Notes under the pieces: generated by a model | What the model was told of the DNA's origin: nothing | The model's input: only the letters and a program-made list of their open reading frames with translations | Database searches by the model: none | Made by a program: the position numbers and the translations under genes | DNA from: a virus | Virus record (IMG/VR): IMGVR_UViG_3300009149_000120 | Span: 1 to 36,629 of that record | Direction: 5' to 3' (one strand) | DNA length: 36,629 nucleotides | In this document: in pieces, positions 16,103 through 24,654 of the stretch | Position numbering within the stretch: the stretch's first letter is position 1 | Layout: each line of letters begins with the position of its first letter

Positions 16103-17535
16103 TGGCAACAACACTACCTAGAATTGACTACGCCTCTGGTGATTTTCAATCCTTCCTAGATAACCTTCTAAACTTTCTACAGTCAGACTTACCACCTGAT
16201 ATATTCAACGATTACGTAGCCTCTCAGCTAATGATGTTTATGCTACGTATGAACGCATACGTATCTGAGATACAGTCGTTCAAGTTGGACATGGTAGCCA
16301 ACGAGAACTTCCTACCAACTGCGTTCCAGCAGCGATCAATCATTAGGTTCTCAAAGGCAGTTGGCTACCAGATTCCAGCGGCTACAGCAGCTAGTATAAC
16401 TGTCATAGCAACGTTAACAGCACCACTTACTAGCCCAATAACGTTTAGAGAGGGTAGTGCTTTTGAGGCTGGAGAGGTAGCCTTTGAGTTAGACCAGGAC
16501 TACGTTCTACCCGCAAACTCCATCACTATATCTATGGGAGCCTTACAGGGAGAAACCTATACACAGGACTTTGTTAGTAGTGGTGACTCAAACCAAGTCA
16601 AAGAGCTAAACCAGGCTCCTGTTATCCAGAACTCGGTTCAGGTGTTCGTTGACGACATTCTGTGGGAAGAAATTGACTTCTTCGCCTTTGCTGCCTCCTC
16701 TGACCAAATCTACGTCCTCGTATTTGATGAGAACAACAAGGGGATAGTGGAGTTTGGTGACAACACATTCGGATTCGTTCCGCCCGTTGGGTCCACCATT
16801 CGAGTCATTTACAGAGTTGGTGGAGGAACAGACGGTAACGTATCAGCAGGGACTGTTAACTCATCCCTTACGGGCTACATTGATAACATCAATCCAATAG
16901 ACGTTCCTGTAACTAACGCTGCTGCCGCCAGCGGTGGTTCGGATACACAGTCAGTTGAGCTATCTAAGCTATTCATTCCACAGCACTTAAAGACAATTGA
17001 CCACGCTGTAACTGACGACGACTATGACACACTATCGTCAGGCTTCTCAGATCCGTCTGCTGGAACTGTGGCTAAAGCAAACGCAACACTACGTGGTGGT
17101 GAGCTTAACAAAATAGACATTTTCGTTTGGACCCGCCTACCTGACAACACGCTAACAGGTGCGTCACTGGCTCTTAGGAATGCTTTGAAGGCATTCATTG
17201 TAGCTAGGAACGTTATCAGTCACGATGTTGCAGTGTTCTCTGGTGTCACAGAGCCAGTCAACATAACAGCTAACATCATCTATCCAGCTAGTAGGACGGA
17301 GCCTGAAGTGATAGCGGCTGTGACCACAGCTTTGCAAGACTTCTTTAATTCTGATACGTTAAATCCTGGCAACTCTATATTCTTGTCAGAGCTTTACACA
17401 CTTCTGTTCAGTCTTACAGAAGTTCAATCTTTGATCTTCACAGCCCCAGTAGCAGACGTTGCCATACAAGCGTCCCGCATAGCCGTTCTTGGCAATGTAA
17501 CTCTGAGTCTAACTGCAGCCGAACTTGGTTCCTAA
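16102..17535 (+). CDS. Baseplate J-like wedge protein (gpJ/gp6-like)
   Basis: A 477-residue Baseplate_J family protein. The N-terminus 'RIDYASGDFQSFLDNLLNFLQ' and 'YVASQLMMFMLRMNAYVSEIQSFKLDMVANENFLPTA' match the helical arm. The core has 'IEFGDNTFGFVPPVGSTIRVIYRVGGG' (written here as the family's 'v.FGDg..G..Pp.G..i...Y..ggG'; the first residues read GIVEFGDN) at about 210-245, and 'FIPQHLKTIDHAVTDDDYDTL' at about 290-312. It ends with 'VTEPVNITANIIYP' and a terminal 'VQSLIF..PVADVAI'. This protein forms the backbone of the wedge. It lies between gp25-like and gpI-like genes with TAATG overlaps on both sides, the standard gene order. Confidence 0.92.
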   Translation: MATTLPRIDYASGDFQSFLDNLLNFLQSDLPPDIFNDYVASQLMMFMLRMNAYVSEIQSFKLDMVANENFLPTAFQQRSIIRFSKAVGYQIPAATAASITVIATLTAPLTSPITFREGSAFEAGEVAFELDQDYVLPANSITISMGALQGETYTQDFVSSGDSNQVKELNQAPVIQNSVQVFVDDILWEEIDFFAFAASSDQIYVLVFDENNKGIVEFGDNTFGFVPPVGSTIRVIYRVGGGTDGNVSAGTVNSSLTGYIDNINPIDVPVTNAAAASGGSDTQSVELSKLFIPQHLKTIDHAVTDDDYDTLSSGFSDPSAGTVAKANATLRGGELNKIDIFVWTRLPDNTLTGASLALRNALKAFIVARNVISHDVAVFSGVTEPVNITANIIYPASRTEPEVIAAVTTALQDFFNSDTLNPGNSIFLSELYTLLFSLTEVQSLIFTAPVADVAIQASRIAVLGNVTLSLTAAELGS

Positions 17536-19535
17536 TGGCTTCAAACCTATCCATTAACTTTAGAGATTTCCTACCGGAAGCGGCAATCGTTAACCGGGAC
17601 AGGAAAGAGATCATCCGTAAGGTGATGGATGCCTACCAAGAGAACTACTGCGGCATTGACGAACAAATTGACGGGCTCCTTCAGATCACAGATGTTGATG
17701 TAGCTGACGAAAAATATCTAGACTACATTGCTGCACTACTTGGACTTGAGCTATTAGGACTCGACACCGCAGCCCAAAAACGGTCATTGATAAAGAACGC
17801 TGTAGCCATTTACAAGATCAAAGGAACTAATAAGTCCTGGGAGATCATATTCAAGACGCTTGGTTTCGAAACTGACATCATTGAACTGTGGTATGACCAA
17901 GCAGGTGCCTTAACACCCATTGACCCAATGTTGGGGCACCTATCACCTAGCACAGGTCCAATCATTGGGTCCATTACTGTAGCGAATATCAACGTCCTAC
18001 CAACCCCTACTGTTGGTGACTCCTACATTATGCTTGACGCAGGCACGTTGCTCTTAGGAGCCGTCGCTGTGACTGCTGGTGACTCTGTTGAGTTCATTGG
18101 TGGTGTCTGGGTAAACCAAGGTGTCCCCCTAGACCCTATTAACCCAGATGTAACTCTATTGGGGCGCTATACCGTAGTTGAGATAAACAACCCTGCCTTG
18201 AACCCTTTAGGAAGGCTTACACCAGCACAGATAGCGGCACTCCTAAGTCCTACGGTTGGTGACACCTATCAATTGGAAAACGGAGGAACCATAACACTAG
18301 GTTCGGTTCTTGTATTTGTAGACGATCTCATTAAGTGGGACGGGGCTCAATGGACAGCCTTGAAGCACTACAAGACCCTTGACGAGCTAACTGCGGATGT
18401 TAGTAGACCTCAGCCATCTGATGGTGTATTTGCGTTTACTACGATCAACGATATTACAAGCCCAGGCACCTTGCCCACACTAACGGTAAAAGCTGGGTCT
18501 ACTGGTCTCTGGGGTAATGACATAACTGTGGAGATTGAGGACGGCACAGCCCCGTTAACTCAATTTAATTTAGTTGTCTTCTATCAGGCACTAGAGGTAG
18601 CTAGATTTGATGACCTGTCTAAAGACCTAAACGTAAATCTAGACAACATAGAGATTAACATAAATACGGAGACGTTCTATATTGATGTAATTTCCATTAA
18701 CACATTCGGAGTAGAGCTAAGGCCACTTAATGGAACTTATCCGTTGTCCCTTGGCGCAAACCCAAGAAACACTAAAAGCGCCTATATTGACATCATACTA
18801 AGTATCGAATTCCTTGACTGCCTTGTAGACGCTGCGTTCCTAAACAAGGTGGGGTTCTTCGACGGCAGGGTCAGGGAAGTAAAGCCAGCACACATACGAA
18901 TTCGCTTTAAACGAGTAGACGTATACATTGAGGAACCTGCGGATCTTTTACTAGATGATGATGATCTAACTGCTTTAATAGACGCAGAGCTTGTAGACGT
19001 TCTACAACCTACGTGTGACCCTCCCCTAGGGGCTGTGGTTGTCTACTTCGAAAACGGCTTCATTAGGAGCCGCTCAGGGGACTTTAATAGATTTTACTCA
19101 GTGGAGTTCCCTGCTGGCCTTCCAAACGAACCAGGGGCTATATCTGGCGTTGGTGGATATGTGTATGACTACAGTGGTGCCAGCACATTGACCTATGGGG
19201 ATACACTGGATTCTTTAGGTAACCCGTTTATTTACGGATTTACATTTGACCCTGAAGTGTGTGCGACAGACGAATTAATCCTAGATAGCGTTACTACAAC
19301 TCCTTTTGTAGATGACGATTTTTATGGCGTTACATTACCGCAACAGATAACTTACAATGGAACGTTCAGTTTCAATGGGTACATGCCTTTCAACTCTTCA
19401 CCTATTGATCCTGTAACTGTAGATGGTGATCTAGCTGATAATCCCGACCCACAGGGTGGAGTTACTGTAGTAAGATGTGACCCAGTGACTGAGAAGTGTA
19501 TACTAGTCCTAGACTGGAAATACAGCGACACTTAA
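17535..19535 (+). CDS. Tail protein I (gpI)-like wedge protein with large insertion
   Basis: A 666-residue protein in the gpI position after gpJ. Residues 1-125 are gpI-like (FRDFLPEAAIVNRDRKEI, DEKYLDYIAALLGLELL, KRSLIKNAVAIYKIKGTNK, SWEIIFKTLGF). Near residues 440-460 'DGRVREVKPAHIRIRFK' looks like the end of the gpI fold. Between them is an insertion of about 300 residues. It contains two copies of a 'PTVGD.Y......G...LG.V.V...D.....G..W' repeat (about 157-195 and 239-275) and a segment at about 313-365 resembling a sheath subdomain (VKAGSTGLWGNDITVEIEDG). The C-terminal 200 residues are beta-rich and acidic. The insertion probably presents a fibre-docking or surface domain. Confidence 0.75.
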   Translation: MASNLSINFRDFLPEAAIVNRDRKEIIRKVMDAYQENYCGIDEQIDGLLQITDVDVADEKYLDYIAALLGLELLGLDTAAQKRSLIKNAVAIYKIKGTNKSWEIIFKTLGFETDIIELWYDQAGALTPIDPMLGHLSPSTGPIIGSITVANINVLPTPTVGDSYIMLDAGTLLLGAVAVTAGDSVEFIGGVWVNQGVPLDPINPDVTLLGRYTVVEINNPALNPLGRLTPAQIAALLSPTVGDTYQLENGGTITLGSVLVFVDDLIKWDGAQWTALKHYKTLDELTADVSRPQPSDGVFAFTTINDITSPGTLPTLTVKAGSTGLWGNDITVEIEDGTAPLTQFNLVVFYQALEVARFDDLSKDLNVNLDNIEININTETFYIDVISINTFGVELRPLNGTYPLSLGANPRNTKSAYIDIILSIEFLDCLVDAAFLNKVGFFDGRVREVKPAHIRIRFKRVDVYIEEPADLLLDDDDLTALIDAELVDVLQPTCDPPLGAVVVYFENGFIRSRSGDFNRFYSVEFPAGLPNEPGAISGVGGYVYDYSGASTLTYGDTLDSLGNPFIYGFTFDPEVCATDELILDSVTTTPFVDDDFYGVTLPQQITYNGTFSFNGYMPFNSSPIDPVTVDGDLADNPDPQGGVTVVRCDPVTEKCILVLDWKYSDT

Positions 19536-19553
19536 TTGTAGGTAGAGGGACAA

Positions 19554-20156
19554 ATGGCTGACACAAAAGACTTCCTGAAAGACTTTCCTAAAGAATGGGA
19601 AAGCTGCCTATTGGAGAAAGGACCGGAGCCAAAGGGCTTTGTGCGGTGCCGTGCCTACAATCCAAAGTTAAAGGCTTGGAAGACAGTCCTACCTTGGGAC
19701 AGGAACTTAGTTGTAAACTCTGGAAGAGACGTGCTGTCCGACCAGCTTTCCGGTGCTATCAACACAATTCCTTGGACTACGCTAGCCGAAGCACAAACGT
19801 ATACTGTAACCAGAGCCCTAGTTGGTGACGGTGGGCACGGTAATCCAGGTCCAGCAGACCCATTCCCCCCTGGCCTTACAGACCAGGATCTTGGTAACTT
19901 CTTGTATGAGCGGGCTTTCGATGCCATCATAAGACCAACACCAGTCTCCGTTGGGTTCCAGTTCACAATCCCAGCCGCTGGACCAAACAACCCATTCTCA
20001 GAGTTTGGCCTAGGAACGCTCGGGGACGGCACTAACCCAACGTGGACCCCAGCGCCCACAGATGCCACACATAAACTAGTGGCTAGAAAAACCTTTGGGT
20101 TCATCACTAAGATCGCAGGATGGGAATATCAAATCTCGTGGATTGTTGTCTTTTAG
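19554..20156 (+). CDS. Putative tail/fibre-associated structural protein
   Basis: A 200-residue protein. It has a charged N-terminus (DTKDFLKDFPKEWESCLLEKG), then 'VVNSGRDVLSDQLSG', a Gly/Pro-rich middle (GDGGHGNPGPADPFPPG) and a C-terminus 'LVARKTFGFITKIAGWEYQI' followed by 'SWIVVF'. An ending of the type 'R..f..i.K.....i.W.i.F' is common in phage fibre or baseplate-appended proteins, but I cannot assign a family. It is the last gene before the endonuclease insertion and the fibre cluster, so it may link wedge and fibres. A purine-rich SD (GAGGGA) precedes the ATG. Confidence 0.6.
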   Translation: MADTKDFLKDFPKEWESCLLEKGPEPKGFVRCRAYNPKLKAWKTVLPWDRNLVVNSGRDVLSDQLSGAINTIPWTTLAEAQTYTVTRALVGDGGHGNPGPADPFPPGLTDQDLGNFLYERAFDAIIRPTPVSVGFQFTIPAAGPNNPFSEFGLGTLGDGTNPTWTPAPTDATHKLVARKTFGFITKIAGWEYQISWIVVF

Positions 20157-20208
20157 CTAAGTCCTTTGTTTTCAATGGGTTACGAAGCAAAAATCTCCCA
20201 CCCCGCTA

Positions 20209-20237
20209 TTGCTATCTAGGGACATCTCGTGTATAGT
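20209..20237 (+). promoter_or_regulatory. Sigma70-like promoter for the homing endonuclease
   Basis: A -35 box TTGCTA (20209-20214) and a -10 box TATAGT (20232-20237) are separated by exactly 17 bp. They match the TTGACA/TATAAT consensus at 4 and 5 of 6 positions. The site lies in the 108-nt gap before the endonuclease, the largest gene-free gap in the window. Transcription would begin near 20244, just ahead of the SD AAGGAG (20251-20256). Confidence 0.65.
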
Positions 20238-20264
20238 GTTTAGTAGCACTAAGGAGTGTCTGTA

Positions 20265-21344
20265 ATGAAAACCGATGACCGTATTACCTGCCGTATCTGT
20301 AACAAACTCTACAAGTCCCTTTCAAGGCACGTAGGGACACACAAGCTAAAACTAGATGAATACAAAGAGAAATTCCCTGGTGCTCCTGTGATGTCAAAAT
20401 CTCTTAGTGAGTCCGTATCCAAACAGGTCTCTAAAAGGAACAAAGAGGCTTGGAAGGGTGCTGCCTACAAAGAGAAGATGCGGAAAATGCGCTCTGAGGC
20501 AAACAAGAAGAACTGGAAGGATAAGGGCTACAGGGAAGCTAGGACAGCAGAAGCTACTAAAAGGTTCACTTCAGACGAATTCATTGACTCTGTCCGGGAG
20601 GTAAGGAGAGAGACAGGAAGGAAAACCCTAATTGAAGCGTGGGCTAAAGATGATGGGACTATGAAAGAACGTTCCTCTAAGGCTCTGAAGAACTGGTGGG
20701 AGGAACACAGAGAAGATGCTATAGCTACCGTTAAGAAGACTTGGGAGTCCTCTGAGTTTAGAGAGAAGATTAACAAGGCTGTCTCTCTTCAGAACAAAGA
20801 ACGCTGGAAGGATCCTGAGTTTAGGAAGAAGTTAGTTACATCAGTTAAGAAGTTGTGGGAAGACGTTCAGTTTAAGAGTAAAGTCTCAGAAGCTATGAAA
20901 GCTAAATGGCAGAATGAAGACTACAGAAAAAAGATGGTGGATAATATCCGTAAGCGGTCTCTAAACTTGTGGGCTAATGAGACAGAAAAGATGTTAAAGG
21001 CTACTAAACACAACCACTACGGAACTAACGTAAACCACACCTCGCCAAAAGCAGGCACATTCACAACCCGTTCCAAATTAGAAGCCGCTTTTGCTCAACA
21101 ACTAGACGAAGATGACAACGTCGTCTACTATGAATACGAGACACACAAGGTTCCTTACACATACAAAGGTAAGGAGCACACATACATACTCGACTTCTAC
21201 GTTGTCACCATTGATGGTAATGAGAGAAACGTCGAGCTAAAGCCAAACAAATACGCCCCTTGTCAACAAACGTTAACCAAGTGGGCAACTGCAGAAGAAA
21301 CACTTCCTAACTTCGAAGTGCTGGAATTCAAAAGAGACGAATAA
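20265..21344 (+). CDS. Free-standing putative homing endonuclease, PD-(D/E)XK type with zinc finger
   Basis: 359 residues from ATG 20265, chosen because AAGGAG lies 8 nt upstream; a GTG at 20256 overlaps that SD. The N-terminus is a Ros/MucR-like finger (C9-x2-C12-x9-H22-x3-H26 followed by 'KLDEYKEKFPG'). Residues about 50-245 are roughly 20-residue helical repeats of the type 'W.d.efR.K...a....' (SEAMKAKWQNEDYRKKM), as in DNA-binding modules of phage homing endonucleases. The C-terminus is a nuclease-like domain: E273 in 'RSKLEAAFAQQL', then 'YILDFYVV' with D310 and E324-L-K326, the D...ExK arrangement of PD-(D/E)XK enzymes. It is inserted between tail genes with its own promoter. The neighbouring fibre ATG directly abuts its stop. 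Confidence 0.78.
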   Translation: MKTDDRITCRICNKLYKSLSRHVGTHKLKLDEYKEKFPGAPVMSKSLSESVSKQVSKRNKEAWKGAAYKEKMRKMRSEANKKNWKDKGYREARTAEATKRFTSDEFIDSVREVRRETGRKTLIEAWAKDDGTMKERSSKALKNWWEEHREDAIATVKKTWESSEFREKINKAVSLQNKERWKDPEFRKKLVTSVKKLWEDVQFKSKVSEAMKAKWQNEDYRKKMVDNIRKRSLNLWANETEKMLKATKHNHYGTNVNHTSPKAGTFTTRSKLEAAFAQQLDEDDNVVYYEYETHKVPYTYKGKEHTYILDFYVVTIDGNERNVELKPNKYAPCQQTLTKWATAEETLPNFEVLEFKRDE

Positions 21345-21737
21345 ATGCCTCAAGGTATTAACAACGACCTAGCAGACATCACGGTGTACACAACGACCAC
21401 ACCTGTGCACTACACGTCATCTAACATCCCACTAGCGGAATTGGATGCTAACGTAGTCCTTCTAGATCAGAAGCTGGAGGGGTGGATCCAATCTGGCCTT
21501 GAGGCTTACTCAGAGGCTGGTGACGGCGCGTTCTCACAGGCAGTGGTGTTCAGCCCTGCATTGAATAGCGTTCCTCAGATTAGCCTTACGTTGGACACAC
21601 CAGCAGGCACAGGATCTGAAACGCTGTTCCTCTCGACAGCTAACAGAACAGTTAACGGATTCGACGTTGTAGTTGAAGGCGTGGCTACAGCAGGAGCTTG
21701 GACAGCTAACGTGATGTGGATGGCAGACGGTAGGTAA
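21345..21737 (+). CDS. Short fibre-like protein (paralogue 1 of 4)
   Basis: A 130-residue protein. Residues 1-46 (MPQGINNDLADITVYTTTTP, then 'VHYTSSNIPLAELDANVVLLDQKL') are the shared N-terminal module found in four genes of this cluster, presumably the attachment domain to the baseplate or to another fibre. Residues 65-130 form a small beta domain (ISLTLDTPAGTGSE..FLSTANRTVNGFDVVVEGV..AGAWTANVMWMADG), the pattern of a compact C-terminal head in phage short fibres. The ATG abuts the endonuclease stop (TAAATG), so its original ribosome-binding region may have been replaced. The stop overlaps the next gene (TAATG). Confidence 0.7.
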   Translation: MPQGINNDLADITVYTTTTPVHYTSSNIPLAELDANVVLLDQKLEGWIQSGLEAYSEAGDGAFSQAVVFSPALNSVPQISLTLDTPAGTGSETLFLSTANRTVNGFDVVVEGVATAGAWTANVMWMADGR

Positions 21738-22267
21738 TGAAGCACACCATCGTAGAATGCAGAATACTTCTTGAGGCTGAAAGGGTCCGAGACTTAGAGC
21801 GTAAAGCTAAGAGTAGCTTAGCGGAACCTCTAGATTTCGCACGTTATGTAGCAGCTTTAGAAAGAGCTAGCGGGTCTTTTGACAGGCACACAGAGATGCT
21901 CTGGAGAGATGATTACGCTGCGATCAAACGAGCATTCAATGACCTTGAAATAGAAAGGTTACGTAGAAAGCCAATTGTAACCGACAGCTACCATACGATG
22001 CACTTCTCTGTTAACCCTCCATCAGAGTTAGGAGGCCCTTATTCGTACCTCAAGGATGTTGCTTTTAGTCTCTACTACCCGACTAAAGCTTCAATGTTAC
22101 GAGGAGAATTTTCTATAAAATTTAGCGTATCGGACAACTCGTATTTTAGAACACGTTATAGACCAAACAACAGCCCAGATGAAGCTGCACTAATTCAACT
22201 ATCCGTAGAAACTGGCGAGAGGATAAGAAACTTTTTACTAAACACAGGTAAGGTAGCGAAAAGATAA
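21737..22267 (+). CDS. Unknown protein inside the fibre cluster
   Basis: A 176-residue protein overlapping its neighbours on both sides (TAATG at 21735-21739 and 22265-22269), so it belongs to the same translational block. Residues 1-90 are highly charged and helical (RVRDLERKAKSSLAEPLDFARYV.., ALERASG, IKRAFNDLEIERLRRK). Residues 95-175 are more beta-like (HFSVNPPSELGGPYSYLKD, REFS-type strand 'GEFSIKFSVSDNSYF', 'RYRPNNSPDEAALIQLS'). It does not share the fibre N-module. It could be a fibre chaperone or connector, as such genes often sit among fibres, but no family is recognised. Confidence 0.6.
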   Translation: MKHTIVECRILLEAERVRDLERKAKSSLAEPLDFARYVAALERASGSFDRHTEMLWRDDYAAIKRAFNDLEIERLRRKPIVTDSYHTMHFSVNPPSELGGPYSYLKDVAFSLYYPTKASMLRGEFSIKFSVSDNSYFRTRYRPNNSPDEAALIQLSVETGERIRNFLLNTGKVAKR

Positions 22268-23175
22268 TGGCACAAGGAGCAGAGAACGATCTAAAGAACA
22301 TCACGTTCTTCACGAATACCTCAACAGTTGATTTTGTTGAGGACAACGCACCTATTGACGACCTAAACTTCAACATACTCGCAGTAGACAACAAAGCTAT
22401 AGCAGGTAGTGTTAACGCCAACACCTCACAAGCATCCCTAGCCACACACATTGGCGGTAGTGGACTTTCAGCCCACCCAGCCGTTACAGACACTGTTGCT
22501 AGCTTTATGAGTGCAGCAGACAAGGTAAAGCTGGACGGTATCCAATACGAAGCGCAGATCAACATACTGTCTGCCACTGATGCTCTTGAACTTGTCGGAG
22601 GGGGCCTAACAAGACTCCACGAGCACATTACAGCAACAACCACTAATGACGGTATGATAGCTTCCGCTGACAAAACCAAACTCGACGGTATCCAAGCAGG
22701 CGCACAGGTAAACAACCTAACTTTGACACAGGCCGCTGCACTTACAAATGGTAATCCAGACGCCAACGCTTACCACACACATGTCACAGTGCCATTTACA
22801 GAAGTATTCACAGCAGGACTTCACTCTAACACTGACCACTTTGGGTTGGAAGGTGTTGTAAGTGTGTTTCCTGGGTTTGCAAAACAGTCATTTAGAAATG
22901 GTCCTGAGCAGATTGGTCCAGGCGCTACTCATTTTTCCTTTCCATACACACCTTTTATGACTACATTAGAATGTGTTATGGGGGGTCTTTCATACATTTC
23001 AGATCAAGGCGGGGGTGCTTCTTGGGGAAACCAAGAAGCTTTTGTAGTCACGGGTGTAGAAAGACTAAATACACCAGGTAACTTATGGGGTACTATACAC
23101 TACGAAGTTAAACCAGGTTACGGTGCAGGAGATATGAAAATGCGGTGTTGGCAAGGAGGTTATGGAATAGCATGA
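22267..23175 (+). CDS. Tail fibre protein (paralogue 2 of 4)
   Basis: A 302-residue protein. Residues 1-48 are the shared N-module (MAQGAENDLKNITFF, NAPIDDLNFNILAVDNKA). Residues about 58-175 hold two copies of a common phage fibre repeat: 'SAADKVKLDGIQYEAQINIL' and 'SADKTKLDGIQAGAQVNNL', each ending in a His motif (LHEH, YHTH). The last 115 residues are an aromatic/Gly-rich head ending 'GDMKMRCWQGGYGIA'. The next gene has the same architecture and a related ending, so these are full-length paralogues with diverged heads, probably with different receptor specificity. The start is a TAATG overlap; the stop overlaps the next ATG (ATGA). Confidence 0.8.
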   Translation: MAQGAENDLKNITFFTNTSTVDFVEDNAPIDDLNFNILAVDNKAIAGSVNANTSQASLATHIGGSGLSAHPAVTDTVASFMSAADKVKLDGIQYEAQINILSATDALELVGGGLTRLHEHITATTTNDGMIASADKTKLDGIQAGAQVNNLTLTQAAALTNGNPDANAYHTHVTVPFTEVFTAGLHSNTDHFGLEGVVSVFPGFAKQSFRNGPEQIGPGATHFSFPYTPFMTTLECVMGGLSYISDQGGGASWGNQEAFVVTGVERLNTPGNLWGTIHYEVKPGYGAGDMKMRCWQGGYGIA

Positions 23176-24044
23176 CACAAGGTGCAGAGAACGATCTCAT
23201 TGATATTCGGGTGTACCAGGAATCTACACCAGTCCTATTCTCTAGGAGTAACGAACCATTTGAAGATCTAAATACAAACATCCTAATTGTGGACAACAAG
23301 GCCATATTGGCTAGGGATACTGCACTGACTGTCCAGACAGACCTTGGAAACCACATTGGTCAAGCAGGTATTGTTGAGCATGCGTTAGCAACAACCGCTG
23401 TAGCTGGATTCATGTCGGCTCTGGATAAGGCTAAACTAGACCTGATACAAGAGCAAGCACAGTTAAACATCCTCTCACCTACAGACGCTATTGAGTTAAT
23501 TTCTAGAAAAGCTACAACACTCCACTCACACAATCTAGCTACGACTACATTAAATGGATTTTTCGCAGCAACAGATAAAGTAAAACTGGATGGTATACAA
23601 GCAGGCGCGCAGGTAAACAACATTACCAATGGAAATGCTGTTACGCTAACATCTGGTGGTAACGCAGACACACTACACAACCACTTCTTCTCAGCAGGCT
23701 CTGAAAACTTTACTGAACTAGTGCACTTTAATACAAACCACACCGGCATTCAGGGCGTTGCTGCATTTCCTGGTTTTGTTGATAGCGCGTTCGATGTAGG
23801 ACCTCCACTAGGTCCTGGTGTTGGGGTGCTATTACATACTGCTAATTTCACTTCTTTTTCATCCTTGGAGGTTGTTGCAGCAGGTTTTCAAGATATACGT
23901 GATTTTGGTTACTGGGGAGGTAGTGAATTTTTTGCAATTACGAATATTGTAATAACTGGGACAACCTCCGTACTTACTTTTGAAATTGGAGGCTACGGAG
24001 ATATGCAGATGAGAACATGGCAGAAAGGGTATGGTGTTCTATGA
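23172..24044 (+). CDS. Tail fibre protein (paralogue 3 of 4)
   Basis: 290 residues from ATG 23172, which overlaps the previous stop (ATGA); a start at 23145 would lie inside the previous gene. It has the shared N-module (MTQGAENDLIDIRVYQESTP, NEPFEDLNTNILIVDNKA) and two fibre repeats ('SALDKAKLDLIQEQAQLNIL' and 'ATDKVKLDGIQAGAQVNNI', followed by LHSH and LHNH). The diverged head ends 'GDMQMRTWQKGYGVL'. It differs from paralogue 2 mainly in the C-terminal 110 residues, the expected receptor-binding tip. The two genes are near-identical at DNA level over about 20 nt (22696 and 23601), a possible recombination seam. Confidence 0.8.
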   Translation: MTQGAENDLIDIRVYQESTPVLFSRSNEPFEDLNTNILIVDNKAILARDTALTVQTDLGNHIGQAGIVEHALATTAVAGFMSALDKAKLDLIQEQAQLNILSPTDAIELISRKATTLHSHNLATTTLNGFFAATDKVKLDGIQAGAQVNNITNGNAVTLTSGGNADTLHNHFFSAGSENFTELVHFNTNHTGIQGVAAFPGFVDSAFDVGPPLGPGVGVLLHTANFTSFSSLEVVAAGFQDIRDFGYWGGSEFFAITNIVITGTTSVLTFEIGGYGDMQMRTWQKGYGVL

Positions 24045-24637
24045 AGCACTATTACGGAGCTACTCCAGACGGGCGTTTGTATTGGACATTTACTACCACA
24101 GGTGGTTATGAAGGAACTTCATGTGATCTTGAATCTGACAATCCTCAGTGCCCACATGCACAATTTTTATTAAACAACCACAATAAAAATATGCATGCTA
24201 ATGAGACACTTGACTGTATAGTTGTTTATGAGTGTCCCTGCCCGCCTGAAACCGGTGTTTGTGACTGTCCGTCAACTAAGAGACTATCATCTTACTGCAA
24301 GGACGGTATACTCACAGACAAACCGACAGTTAATATTCTACTTGATGGTGTTCCAACAACATTTGGTGACACGTTATCAAGAGAACCTAATTCTCTATTC
24401 ACAATTAAATTAGCTGCGCAGGACCCATTAGCAATTGACGATGGTGAAACTGCAGAGCTAGCAAGCCAAATACTCCTAGAAGCTGGTAGCGCAACCTTCA
24501 CATTTACTAATGGAGTGTCTAACGAAATTACACTAAGAGCACCTGCGCAAGGACTAACAGGACACCTTTCAGTTACGGGCAAAATGGTCTGTCACTACCG
24601 CTTATTCGTTAAGGGCTTTTCAGCCACACCAGCATAG
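24041..24637 (+). CDS. Cysteine-rich protein of the fibre cluster, unknown
   Basis: 198 residues from ATG 24041, overlapping the upstream stop (ATGA); an upstream in-frame start at 24017 is inside the previous gene. Residues 1-95 hold eight of nine cysteines, several in pairs or CxC units (YECPCPP, GVCDCPS), plus 'YYGATPDGRLYWTF'. Residues 100-198 look like one beta-sandwich domain (VNILLDGVPTTFGDTLS....GETAELASQILLEAGSATFTFTNGV....GHLSVTGKMVCHYRLFVKG). It may be a small adhesin or fibre-tip protein, with cysteines binding metal. No family is recognised. It has a different architecture from the fibre paralogues on both sides. Confidence 0.6.
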   Translation: MKHYYGATPDGRLYWTFTTTGGYEGTSCDLESDNPQCPHAQFLLNNHNKNMHANETLDCIVVYECPCPPETGVCDCPSTKRLSSYCKDGILTDKPTVNILLDGVPTTFGDTLSREPNSLFTIKLAAQDPLAIDDGETAELASQILLEAGSATFTFTNGVSNEITLRAPAQGLTGHLSVTGKMVCHYRLFVKGFSATPA

Positions 24638-24654
24638 TCTTAGGATGATAACGC

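Noticed and set aside
19595-19828. Second + strand frame within the gene at 19554
   Set aside because: Fully embedded, basic and Cys/Ser rich in a way typical of an out-of-frame translation.
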